The position numbers and the translations under genes are program-made. The notes under the pieces are model-generated. The model saw only the letters and a list, made by a program, of their open reading frames with translations. It searched no databases and was not told where the DNA came from. DNA of 64,000 bases. It comes from Sporotomaculum syntrophicum (GTDB lineage Bacteria > Bacillota > Desulfotomaculia > Desulfotomaculales > Desulfallaceae). The stretch covers positions 23,527 through 87,526 of the forward strand of contig NZ_LSRS01000006.1 in assembly GCF_009932395.1 (NCBI RefSeq), read 5' to 3'. This document shows positions 25,222-32,862 of this stretch, in pieces; position 1 is the first letter of the stretch; every line of letters begins with the position of its first letter.

Positions 25222-25258
25222 AAATACCCTGCGTCTGGTTTGCAACGGTGGGGTATTT
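25222..25258 (+). terminator. Terminator after gltX
   Basis: AAATACCC pairs with GGGTATTT across an internal imperfect stem, followed by TCTTCT. Confidence 0.6.
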
Positions 25259-25271
25259 CTTCTGATGTAGA

Positions 25272-25376
25272 TTAAGGTATTTTTGATAAACTGTTGCGGG
25301 GCATCTGAGCCAATACCTGTTCCAGTTCGGCTAAATCTACCGGCTTGCCAAGTGACAATCAAAACCGGCATCAGCA
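25272..25376 (-). pseudogene. Remnant of a response-regulator receiver domain
   Basis: Read on the minus strand, one frame gives DAGFDCHL and, after a one-base deletion, another gives KPVDLAELEQVLAQM ending at a stop. Together they match the loop after beta-5 of CheY-like domains (conserved Lys-Pro) and its last helix. Nothing else of the gene is left. The adjacent plus-strand stretch to 25480 has an open frame ending DLCSLEVEVN that I cannot identify and may also be a remnant. Confidence 0.6.
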
Positions 25377-25535
25377 GGATTTTAAGGTGTTCATTAAAAA
25401 ATTGCTCAGCGGTAAAGGTTTTACCAGCTGCACGGATGCTTTGGTTGATTTGTGCAGCTTAGAAGTGGAGGTTAACTGACCAGGTAGACAGGGTGCGATG
25501 TGCCTAAATGGGTAACAGTGCTGTGGGGATAGTTT

Positions 25536-25564
25536 AAGGCCTTCGTTGGTGGTACGAAGGCCTT
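25536..25564. terminator. Strong hairpin terminator between decayed region and mscL
   Basis: A perfect 11-bp stem (AAGGCCTTCGT with ACGAAGGCCTT) with a 7-nt loop. It lies 3' of mscL on the minus strand and of the remnant region on the plus strand. Confidence 0.7.
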
Positions 25565-25611
25565 TGCTAACAGTATTTGCCGTAAGACGAAAAGATAAGT
25601 ATATAGGGACC

Positions 25612-26046
25612 TTAATCCTGGTCCGATGTGCAGTAGGGGCATTTCGTAGCATCAATATGAATCGTACTAAAGCAATATTTGCATGTTTTCTCGGTTACAA
25701 GTGCCGGTTCCTCTTTCTTTTTGTTAAGTTTATTAATTTGTTTAATAACGATAAAAATTGAGAAGGCAATAATCAGAAAGTCTAGGATATTATTTAAAAA
25801 TAGGCCGTAATTCAAGGTAGCCGCACCGGCTTTTTGGGCTTCTTCCAAGGTTTTGAAGTTGCCGTCACCCAGTGTAATAAACAGGTTGGTAAAATTAATA
25901 TTGCCGGAAACTAACCCAATTAAAGGCATGATGATATCATTGACCATTGAGGTAACGATTTTTCCAAAGGCTCCGCCGATCACAACACCAACTGCTAAAT
26001 CAATAACATTTCCCCGCATGGCAAATTCTTTAAATTCTTTCCACAC
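25612..26046 (-). CDS. mscL: Large-conductance mechanosensitive channel MscL with C-terminal zinc ribbon
   Basis: Pentameric membrane channel that opens under hypo-osmotic shock. The N-terminal helix and TM1 ([23 protein letters not shown]) and TM2 ([18 protein letters not shown]) are typical. The C-terminus, normally a helical bundle, continues into CKYC...CPYC, a four-cysteine zinc-ribbon-like knuckle. The GTG at 26046 has GGAGG 8 nt upstream; a GTG at 26055 overlaps that site. 144 aa. Confidence 0.93.
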   Translation of the reverse strand: MWKEFKEFAMRGNVIDLAVGVVIGGAFGKIVTSMVNDIIMPLIGLVSGNINFTNLFITLGDGNFKTLEEAQKAGAATLNYGLFLNNILDFLIIAFSIFIVIKQINKLNKKKEEPALVTEKTCKYCFSTIHIDATKCPYCTSDQD

Positions 26047-26844
26047 TCTTAACACCTCCCATTATGCTATGAGAATTTTTGGAACTTATATTCCCTGATA
26101 TGCTTAGGCAATATATGGGATCAAACATAGTCCTGGAATATCGTTTTATTTCGTTAATTGCTTTACTGGGGTCATGTTCTCTTTATAAATGCGGTGTGAT
26201 GTCATAGCATCATGGCTGTCTGCAATTCTAATAATTCTTACCAGTAAAGGAATGTTCTAATTTTTCTTAATTATTATAACACGTTTTAGTTGAAAAGTAG
26301 ATAATCTCCTGTTCTTATTAATATATTTTTTGTTGGTGTTAAAATGGTAGCGACTGTTAATGAATGTGAATTGCTTATGATTGGCTAATAGAGAGAATGG
26401 AAAAAAATTTATTAGCGGCTGTGCAGTGTATATGGGTTTAAATGTCATTGGCACACTAGCCAGCAGAGATAAGTCGATGCACCATTACCAATCGCGTTAA
26501 GGTAACCGAAGGGTGAAGGGAGGTATTGCCGGGAGGACATGCAGAAAGGTTGACCCGCATGAATAAATTTTAACTCTAAAGGAAGGTTATGGCCTTTTGG
26601 ATCTGTGCGCAATAAACGCAGCTATAAATAGCAAATAGTAAAGGCATTCCAGCTTAACATAAGCGGGGTGCCTTTTATATTTCTTAAATAAATCTAATTG
26701 GAAACTTTTTCAACCAGCATTTAATATAATGTCTAATGTCGCTTTTTAGAGATTGTTTAGTTAGGCCGGGTGAGAGTAACACATATGGAACTAATTTCAT
26801 ACATTGGTATCGTAAGTTAAATAAAATTCAAGGAGGCAAAAATA
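26047..26844. other. Long intergenic region with a terminator and a possible structured RNA
   Basis: Nearly 800 bases with no gene I can support. At 26639-26676 AAAGGCATTCC pairs with GGGGTGCCTTTT, an intrinsic terminator on the plus strand, so something upstream is probably transcribed. The only structured stretch before it is about 26470-26560, where CACC-TTACC pairs with GGTAA-GGGTG around an 11-nt loop, followed by purine-rich GAAGGGAGG. No known riboswitch consensus was recognised. Confidence 0.4.
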
Positions 26845-27591
26845 ATGTATGAAGTTGATGCTAAACCATCAGAAAAAATGGTTAAAAAACAGGTTTTGGA
26901 TGTTAAAGCTACTACTGAGGCATTGTGTGACAATACCCCCGTTACTCCAGCACCAATAACCACTGCTATAGCCAAAATACCGGTTGTACTTGCAGAGCTG
27001 ACTGTACAGATTAACATTGATGCCAAGATTAACTTACCTGAGCCCGCTATTGAGCTCAAACGCATTAACAAACGTTTAAAAGTTACCCAGTGCCGGCTTA
27101 TCCAAAATACCAATAAGCTATTTATCAGCGGCTTCATCCGCAAGAACATTGAATACGCCACTCGTAAGTTTTCCAATAAAGAAGGTATTTGCGGAAATAT
27201 CTCTCACTGCACTGTCGATGTGCCCTGGAACTGTGTCACAGCTATTACTGAATTCGTGACAGCTCCGGCTCCTGTGTTGTTTAACACTTCAGATCAATTT
27301 GAATACCTGGTACAACAAGATCTTGGCCCCAAATTCCCGGCAAAAGACCAGTTATTGTCCGGCGACCTGACTGAACTGAATCAAGTAACAACCGAATTCT
27401 TTAACGAGCTTCCATTCTGTGAATTAATCAGTGCTACTATTACCGAGTTTGATGAGGCACTGGACCGGAAAGATCCGTACTATGCTGCTCCTTTTGAGGA
27501 ATTCGAATTCGACAGTATTCAAGAAAAAATTGTTATTGATCTGACCCTTAAAGTACTGCAGAAACAACAGGTAGCCATTAATGGTCTTTAG
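26845..27591 (+). CDS. SPOCS-domain spore coat/exosporium-type protein (CsxC-like)
   Basis: A 248-aa soluble protein without signal peptide. Its middle (ELKRINKRLKVTQCRLIQ...LFISGFIRKNIEYAT) matches the SPOCS/DUF3794 domain found in coat and exosporium proteins of endospore formers, including CsxC-like proteins. The N-terminus is Ala/Pro/Thr-rich and there are scattered cysteines (CGNISHCTVDVPWNC) that could cross-link. AAGGAGG at 26829-26835 sets the ATG at 26845. It converges on a small gene across a bidirectional terminator. Its presence supports a spore-forming host. Confidence 0.75.
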   Translation: MYEVDAKPSEKMVKKQVLDVKATTEALCDNTPVTPAPITTAIAKIPVVLAELTVQINIDAKINLPEPAIELKRINKRLKVTQCRLIQNTNKLFISGFIRKNIEYATRKFSNKEGICGNISHCTVDVPWNCVTAITEFVTAPAPVLFNTSDQFEYLVQQDLGPKFPAKDQLLSGDLTELNQVTTEFFNELPFCELISATITEFDEALDRKDPYYAAPFEEFEFDSIQEKIVIDLTLKVLQKQQVAINGL

Positions 27592-27634
27592 CGGCTAAAA
27601 AGGTGTAACTGTCAATTACCACATAACATAAAGT

Positions 27635-27667
27635 AAGAAGCCAAGATAAATAATATCTTGGCTTCTT
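27635..27667. terminator. Bidirectional terminator between convergent genes
   Basis: A perfect 14-bp stem (AAGAAGCCAAGATA with its complement) has a 5-nt loop, flanked by A and T residues on both sides. Confidence 0.85.
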
Positions 27668-27929
27668 AACTTGGGTTTTGTTTGATTAAGGTTGCGGTTA
27701 TAGAATTAACTTGAGCTTTTGCTTTTTTAATCGGGATAGTCTCATGCACTACAACAGGGAGTTCGCAGACCACTACCGGCTCAGTTTTATTGTACACTTT
27801 GCCCCGTTTGATTATTTTTTCTGGGTGTTTGGGAAGCAACAGGTCCAGTTTCATACTTGAAATTTTATCTAAATCTTCCCTGTTATGTATAGCTATAGTA
27901 ATTGTTTCTTGGAGCTGTTTAGCAGACAC
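27666..27929 (-). CDS. Small hypothetical protein
   Basis: An 87-aa charged soluble protein starting with GTG, preceded by a good AAAGGAGGG site. No domain is recognised. It is rich in Lys, Val and Ile and has one cysteine (VVVCELPVVV). It converges with the SPOCS gene, so a spore-related role is possible but unsupported. Confidence 0.6.
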   Translation of the reverse strand: MSAKQLQETITIAIHNREDLDKISSMKLDLLLPKHPEKIIKRGKVYNKTEPVVVCELPVVVHETIPIKKAKAQVNSITATLIKQNPS

Positions 27930-28136
27930 ATGGCTCCCTCCTTTTATTCGAACTTATTTAACTGAGGGTAATTTTTTTAATTTTGCCAGCATTGCCTGTA
28001 ATATATTATGAGGTTATTTTTTTTTTTGTTTAGTGACGTTAATGGTATTTAATAACAGTAGTATTCTGTAACTCAACTATGTTAGCAGGAATAACTTTAA
28101 TAGTATATGCAAAAAGATTTATGGGAGGTCTTGCGG

Positions 28137-28568
28137 ATGGCCTGGGTGCCTGGTTTTGTGGAGTTTTCAGTCGACCTTAAAAAGCAAAATTATTTTGAAG
28201 GAAATATACAAATCACAAGGGTAAATGAAGTGGTTTTTCACGGCGTGGTAACGGAAGGCGACGAAAATAAACCTGTTGCCGGAGCGCTGGTTAAGGTATT
28301 TGCCTGTATAGATAATAATCAAGAACTGCCTCTCAGTCATTCAATTAGTGGTCATGACGGGCATTATCTATTGTATATCAATAAGGACAGCCTACCGGAC
28401 GGTACCACTGCAATTATTGTCAGGGCTAGCGCTGGTAATCCGGATAGCGAATAAATTCTGGTACCGGGTTTGACTCATTATCAAGAAATTGATGCTATAC
28501 CGGTCTGCAGGTTAGGGGTTGAAGGATTGGATAGTAGTAATTTGCAATTAGGAGAAGGTATTTTATGA
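28137..28568 (+). pseudogene. Carboxypeptidase-regulatory-like protein interrupted by an in-frame TAA
   Basis: The ATG at 28137 follows GGGAGGTC. Residues about 30-85 (VFHGVVTEGDENKPVAGALV...HDGHYLLYI) form a CarboxypepD_reg/Ig-like beta-sandwich module, paralogous to the next gene. The frame hits TAA at 28452 but then stays open for 37 codons (starting ILVPGLTHY) to a TGA at 28566 that overlaps the next ATG as ATGA. This coupling to the next gene suggests the longer frame is ancestral and the TAA is a nonsense mutation; a functional 105-aa product cannot be excluded. Confidence 0.65.
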
Positions 28569-29296
28569 ACAAAAAGTTAACCGGGTGCGCGTGTACAATG
28601 CATGATTCGGCAGTTTCGGAAAATGAACAGCATTTATGCTTTCATGGCATAGTTAAGGACAATAACGGTTTGTACGTCGGCAATGCCATTGTGCTGTTGT
28701 TGGCCTGCTTTGACAATGGGATTGAAAAACCCTTGGGGTATACGTTTACTGACCGGGAGGGCCGGTATTTTATTGCTATACCAAAGCTTTCTGGTGATCA
28801 CAAGCTTTTGCGGTACAAATTGATGGCTAGTAACAATGACATACCTGGCCAATTATTAAATTATCCGGATAACCTCCTAAAAGAAACGCATCAAGAGCTG
28901 GAACCAGATGGACAATGTTCTGTAACAGAATGTGCAGAGGAACCAGGTAATGATACATATGAGTTGTATTTAGGCGTCTCGGGACAAGATAAAATTACTA
29001 AACAGGTAAATGTTAGCTTGTCTGCTGATGAGAGAGATCTTACAATAATTGACTTAGCTATGGTAGACGAAAGTGAAAATCACGTGCCAATCTCGGAAGG
29101 GGATATTAAGGACGTATTAATGAGCGTGCCAGGCAAGCCAATGTTAAACTTTACCAAGACATTAAAAAAGAGTGATTTAACTTTGCCGACCATGCACATG
29201 TTGCTGTTGCTTACCTTGTTTGGGTTTGTTTTCCAAAAAAATGTCTTACCAGGTTACACCAATTACCCTAACTATTCGGGAAGAATAGTTAAATAA
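28565..29296 (+). CDS. Carboxypeptidase-regulatory-like domain protein with hydrophobic C-terminus
   Basis: A 243-aa protein. Residues about 17-75 (CFHGIVKDNNGLYVGNAIV...DREGRYFIAIP) repeat the beta-sandwich module of the preceding gene, and a charged middle follows. A hydrophobic segment (MHMLLLLTLFGFVF) near the end could anchor it, with a short tail. There is no signal peptide. AGGAGAAGG precedes the ATG. Such modules occur in Firmicute spore or surface proteins; function unknown. A terminator follows. Confidence 0.65.
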   Translation: MNKKLTGCACTMHDSAVSENEQHLCFHGIVKDNNGLYVGNAIVLLLACFDNGIEKPLGYTFTDREGRYFIAIPKLSGDHKLLRYKLMASNNDIPGQLLNYPDNLLKETHQELEPDGQCSVTECAEEPGNDTYELYLGVSGQDKITKQVNVSLSADERDLTIIDLAMVDESENHVPISEGDIKDVLMSVPGKPMLNFTKTLKKSDLTLPTMHMLLLLTLFGFVFQKNVLPGYTNYPNYSGRIVK

Positions 29297-29325
29297 CACC
29301 AATATGTTTTATGATAGATTAAAAT

Positions 29326-29371
29326 AATCAGTCCCAGAATGCAAACAAAGCTTAATGGGCTGATTTTCTTT
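29326..29371 (+). terminator. Intrinsic terminator
   Basis: AATCAGTCCCA pairs with TGGGCTGATT (one bulge) and is followed by TTCTTTTGTTTT. Confidence 0.75.
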
Positions 29372-29546
29372 TGTTTTAATTTCTGAAGATGCTGAATTAT
29401 TCATTAATTTGCATGCTGTTTATTGGAACAATATATCAAATAATTAAGTCATATAAACAGATAAGAGAAAAGGGGGATTGAGATCAGTATATATCCATTT
29501 GGTTTGAGATCTGTTAAGTTTAAATCTATTAAAGGGGGTCTGTAAG

Positions 29547-30272
29547 ATGAAATTAAAATCTATGTTAATTGTATTGCTGGCAACTATATGTCTACTTACC
29601 TTTAGTACAACCTGCTTTGCTGCGGAAACTGATTTAACGAGCGTTATTTCAGTAAGCGGGGAAGGAGTGGTCAAGCTGTCCCCTAATATGGCTGATATTA
29701 ATTTTTCGGTAATTACTGAAGCGAATGATGCAGGATTAGCTCAAGCAAAAAACACTGAACTAGTAACTAAAGTAATAAATTCTTTAAGAGATGCCGGTAT
29801 TGCGGCTGCCGACATTAGTACTAGCGGATATTACCTTAATCCACAGTATATATACGAGGAAGGAAAATCATCTAAAATTAGTGGTTATATGGTGCGCAAC
29901 GAAATAACCGTTACTGTACGGGATACAGCCTCGATCGGTAAAATTATTGACCTGGCAGTTAAGAGCGGGATTAATCAGGTACAGAATATTAGGTTCTATA
30001 TTGAAGGCAGCACGGCGCAAAAAACTAAGGCACTAACCCAGGCCATAGAAGACGCTCGGGTAAAAGCAGAGGTTATTGCTGCAGCATTAGGCAAAAAAAT
30101 TGTTGGCATTAAGTCTGCCAGCGGCAACTGGTACGATAATGCTCCACAGCCGATTTATTTTGAGAAGGCTATGGATGTTAGGATGGGGGGAGATAGTATT
30201 TCGTCCACTCCCATTAACCCCGGCATGGTAGAAATTAGGGCAAATGCGGAAATGGTTTATTTAATTAACTAA
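29547..30272 (+). CDS. Exported SIMPL (DUF541) domain protein
   Basis: A 241-aa protein with a clear signal peptide (MKLKSMLIVLLATICLLTFS, cleavage near CFA-AE) followed by a single SIMPL domain, as in E. coli YggE. The typical VSGEGVVKLSPNMADINFSV start, the SGYYLNPQY segment and the repeated YMVRNEITVTVRD strand are visible. It probably acts in the extracytoplasmic space; YggE is linked to oxidative stress but the biochemical role is unknown. AAAGGGGG precedes the ATG. Confidence 0.87.
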   Translation: MKLKSMLIVLLATICLLTFSTTCFAAETDLTSVISVSGEGVVKLSPNMADINFSVITEANDAGLAQAKNTELVTKVINSLRDAGIAAADISTSGYYLNPQYIYEEGKSSKISGYMVRNEITVTVRDTASIGKIIDLAVKSGINQVQNIRFYIEGSTAQKTKALTQAIEDARVKAEVIAAALGKKIVGIKSASGNWYDNAPQPIYFEKAMDVRMGGDSISSTPINPGMVEIRANAEMVYLIN

Positions 30273-30344
30273 CAAAGATATTAATATAGTTCGCTTTCTT
30301 GGCCGATTTTTGGATGGTGTAACCAGTCCCCAAAACCGGCTACA

Positions 30345-30602
30345 ATTTTTTATCAAGCTGCTATTTATCAACCGTTGCATGGTTACGGCATCATGTAAAA
30401 CATTAAAACACTTAGTAATGGACGGGTAGCACTTGGAGCAGGTACCCAATATGGCGCAATTAGCACATTGTTGGAAAAAGGATGGATAGAACTAGAAGCG
30501 AATGAAAAAAGTCACGGAAGAAAGTTTACCAGGTCACTCCATCATTGTTGTGCTGCTATTAAGATATATGCTTTGGAAAAAGAAAGGAAAATCAGAGAAT
30601 AA
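30345..30602 (+). pseudogene. Decayed PadR-family transcriptional regulator
   Basis: The frame reads QAAIYQPLHGYGIM, then TAA at 30396, then NIKTLSNGRVALGAGTQYGA and LLEKGWIEL. This is the PadR winged-helix core with the usual glutamine after GYGIM changed to a stop. There is no start codon at the 5' side and the C-terminus is cut short. The intact PadR at 32458 is a different subtype. Confidence 0.75.
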
Positions 30603-30780
30603 TTGTTTGCATGAAACATCTATATTGCTGTATGCGAGAATTCCGGAAATTTGTCTAAGCTAGCAGGGATTGAAGCTGTTAAAAGCGAATTTTAATGTCA
30701 AATATCGAAATCGCGTTCAATAAGTTGATGAAAGCAGATGTACAGAGTTGTAGTTTCTGGTTTGGTCAAAATAATATAAT

Positions 30781-30893
30781 TGCTCCGAGCCCTCATACCT
30801 AAAGGATGTAACCCCAAGGTTACAGGGCTGTCAGGTTGACCTGGAAACAGGCCGGCCTCCCACTGTGCAAAGGAGCTATCGCTCGGAAGCCAA
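30781..30893 (+). promoter_or_regulatory. Molybdenum/tungsten cofactor-type riboswitch (MOCO RNA motif)
   Basis: The sequence from CTCCGAGCCC to GCTCGGAAGCC forms a closing helix (CCGAGC with GCTCGG). Inside it are a TGTAACC/GGTTACA hairpin, CAGGTTGACCTG, the conserved GGCCTCCC and the near-universal AAAGGAGCTATCGCTCGGAA of the Moco motif as I remember it. It is followed by a terminator and lies upstream of a tungstate/molybdate-binding protein gene, the expected target. It could sense Moco or its tungsten form (Tuco). Confidence 0.8.
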
Positions 30894-30894
30894 G

Positions 30895-30936
30895 ATCCGG
30901 CTGGCTCTTTTTTGACCAACCGGATTTATTTTTTTC
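30895..30936 (+). terminator. Expression-platform terminator of the riboswitch
   Basis: ATCCGGCTGG pairs with CCAACCGGAT (one mismatch) around a T-rich loop, followed by TTATTTTTTTC. Premature termination here would be the regulatory output. Confidence 0.7.
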
Positions 30937-31082
30937 ATGAAAGGAGGTTAAGGTTACAGTACATGAAGCTGTCTTTGTCTGATAACCCTTTATATAGTGG
31001 GTAGGCTTAATAAAAAATACTAAATATATAACAAAAAATGTAATTTAACTGAGCCGTACTACTCGAAAAAAAGGAGGGAAAC

Positions 31083-32300
31083 GTGTTGAAAAAACAATTA
31101 TCGCTTATCCTGGCTTTAATGTTGGTTTTCGCTCTCGGTTCCGCAGCGGCTTTGGCCGCGCCTCCTGCCGTACAAGTAATAATTAATGATGAGCAGGTAA
31201 TATTCCCGGATCAAGGGGCTTTTCTTGACGTCGTTTCCGGGCGGACCTTTGTACCTCTGCGGTTTGTAAGTGAGGCCTTGGACGTTGCGGTGAAATGGGA
31301 CAAGGCAACTCAATCGGCTATTGTTACAATGGGGGATTCCATGATCACTATGCCTGTGGGCAGCAGTCAGGCCACTGTTGACGGTCAAGCAGTGGCGCTT
31401 GACTCGCCGGCTAAATTGCAAAATCAGCGGGTTATGGTGCCGTTAAGCTTTGTTAGTGAGGTTTTGGGTAAGACAGTAGACTGGAACGAGGCCGAAATGA
31501 TTGTCACTGTAAGCGGCGAACTCGAACCTTCCATCCGGTTGGCGAGCACAATCGGCCCTATTGACGCGGGTATCGTAGGCGCCCTGGCCGAGCTTTTTGA
31601 AGAGAAAACGGGTATTAAGGTGGAATTTGAGGGTGCAGGTACCGGTAAGGCACTGGAGATGGCCAAGACCGGAGACTTTGACTTGGTGCTGGTACACGCT
31701 AAGGCGCTTGAGGAGCAGTTTGTAAACGAGGGTTGGGGTACAGAGCGCATCGACCTGATGTATAATGACTATGTCTTTGTTGGTCCGGCATCCGACCCGG
31801 CCGGAATTGAAGGGCTGACCCCGACGGAGGCCTTAAAGAAGATTATGGAAATGGAATCTCAGTTTATCAGCCGTGGCGACAAATCCGGCACACATGTAGC
31901 TGAGATGGAACTTTGGAAAGCCGCAGAAATGGAGCCCAAGGGCGATTGGTACCAGGTTTGGGAGGGCGGCTCGCAGGGCAACTCTGCCACATTGCGTTAC
32001 ACAAATGAACAGCAGGCTTATACCGTCATAGACAGGGCTACTTATCTTACACTCAAGAATGAGATTACCTTAAAGGTTCTGGTGGAAAAGCATGAATCAC
32101 TTCTAAATTACATCACTTTGATCCCGGTTAACCCGGATAAATTCCCTCAGGTTAAGCATGATATGGTGATGAAATTTGTAGACTTTACTACTTCAGACGA
32201 GGGTCAAACGTTGATCCAAAACTTCAAGAAGGATGTTTACGGCGAGCCGCTTTTCTTTCCCAACTCAGCGCAGTGGCGTGCTAAGGCGACACAAAAGTAA
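31083..32300 (+). CDS. Copper-amine-oxidase-N domain fused to a tungstate-binding (TupA-like) protein
   Basis: An exported 405-aa protein. It has a signal peptide (ends AALAAPPA), then residues about 30-140 with a double copper-amine-oxidase-N-like module (GRTFVPLRFVSEAL and RVMVPLSFVSEVLG), then about 148-395 a TupA/ModA-like binding protein: LASTIGPIDAGIVGAL, GTGKALEMAKTGDFDLVLVH, FVGPASDPAGI and SRGDKSGTHVAE are classic for tungstate-type proteins. No lipobox is seen; the N-terminal module probably attaches it to the wall. AAGGAGGG precedes the GTG start. There is no tupB/tupC next to it. The upstream riboswitch supports tungstate or molybdate as ligand. Confidence 0.87.
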   Translation: MLKKQLSLILALMLVFALGSAAALAAPPAVQVIINDEQVIFPDQGAFLDVVSGRTFVPLRFVSEALDVAVKWDKATQSAIVTMGDSMITMPVGSSQATVDGQAVALDSPAKLQNQRVMVPLSFVSEVLGKTVDWNEAEMIVTVSGELEPSIRLASTIGPIDAGIVGALAELFEEKTGIKVEFEGAGTGKALEMAKTGDFDLVLVHAKALEEQFVNEGWGTERIDLMYNDYVFVGPASDPAGIEGLTPTEALKKIMEMESQFISRGDKSGTHVAEMELWKAAEMEPKGDWYQVWEGGSQGNSATLRYTNEQQAYTVIDRATYLTLKNEITLKVLVEKHESLLNYITLIPVNPDKFPQVKHDMVMKFVDFTTSDEGQTLIQNFKKDVYGEPLFFPNSAQWRAKATQK

Positions 32301-32310
32301 CAGGTTTATA

Positions 32311-32346
32311 ACCGTGCCTCGTTTTGCCGGGGCGCGGTTTTTTTAT
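32311..32346 (+). terminator. Intrinsic terminator after the tungstate-binding gene
   Basis: AACCGTGCC-TCG pairs with CGGGGCGCGGTT and is followed by seven T residues. A second hairpin, AACGGC/GCCGTT with ATTTTT, lies at 32350-32381. Confidence 0.8.
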
Positions 32347-32388
32347 GCTTAACGGCACTTCATCCGGGAGCCGTTATTTTTACGGGTA

Positions 32389-32444
32389 TTGACACATCAA
32401 TTGAAATTATTATATTCTATCGTTAGCGATAATCGTTAACGATA
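32389..32444 (+). promoter_or_regulatory. Promoter with palindromic PadR operator
   Basis: TTGACA at 32389-32394 and TATATT at 32411-32416 (16-nt spacer) form the promoter. A 27-bp palindrome, TATCGTTA to TAACGATA (32418-32444) with inner CGAT/ATCG symmetry, covers the expected start point and ends just before the ribosome binding site of the PadR gene, so the regulator probably represses its own operon. Confidence 0.75.
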
Positions 32445-32457
32445 GGGAGTGGACCGC

Positions 32458-32847
32458 TTGCTTATAAAAAAACCATACCAAGACCTTATTGACTTTTCCA
32501 AGTTAAGTGGAGGATTGTTGCTAAGGGGATTCTTGTCTTTTTATGTACTTAGTCTGTTAGCGGAAAAGAAAATGTACGGCAAGCAAATAATTGATCAAAT
32601 AACAAATATGACCAGGGGTGAATGGAAACCCTCGCCGGGTTCAATATACCCGGTGCTGCAAAAAATGGTCAGGCTGGGTCTGGTAACTGTATACGTGGGC
32701 AATGTCAAGGGACAGTCTACTCGAGTTTATGAGCTGACCGGCCTGGGCAGAGATGCACTGAACGATATGCGTAAAGAAATCAAACCTAGATTAAAAAAAA
32801 CCATCGAGCTTTTAAATCAGCACTTATTGGAGTTGGAAAAAGTGTAG
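32458..32847 (+). CDS. PadR-family transcriptional regulator
   Basis: A 129-aa winged-helix repressor. The PadR core is clear: YVLSLLAEKKMYGKQIIDQI, SPGSIYPVLQKMVRLGLV and YELTGLGRDAL, followed by a C-terminal helix for dimerisation. I chose the TTG at 32458 because GGGAG lies 8 nt before it; the GTG at 32449 lies within that site. First gene of a PadR-GH3-MFS operon, with a palindromic operator in its promoter. PadR proteins commonly release DNA on binding phenolic or cationic compounds. Confidence 0.87.
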   Translation: MLIKKPYQDLIDFSKLSGGLLLRGFLSFYVLSLLAEKKMYGKQIIDQITNMTRGEWKPSPGSIYPVLQKMVRLGLVTVYVGNVKGQSTRVYELTGLGRDALNDMRKEIKPRLKKTIELLNQHLLELEKV

Positions 32848-32862
32848 AAAGGAACAGATATT

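Noticed and set aside
28452..28454. Recoding of the TAA at 28452
   Set aside because: TAA is not used for selenocysteine or pyrrolysine; a nonsense mutation is simpler.
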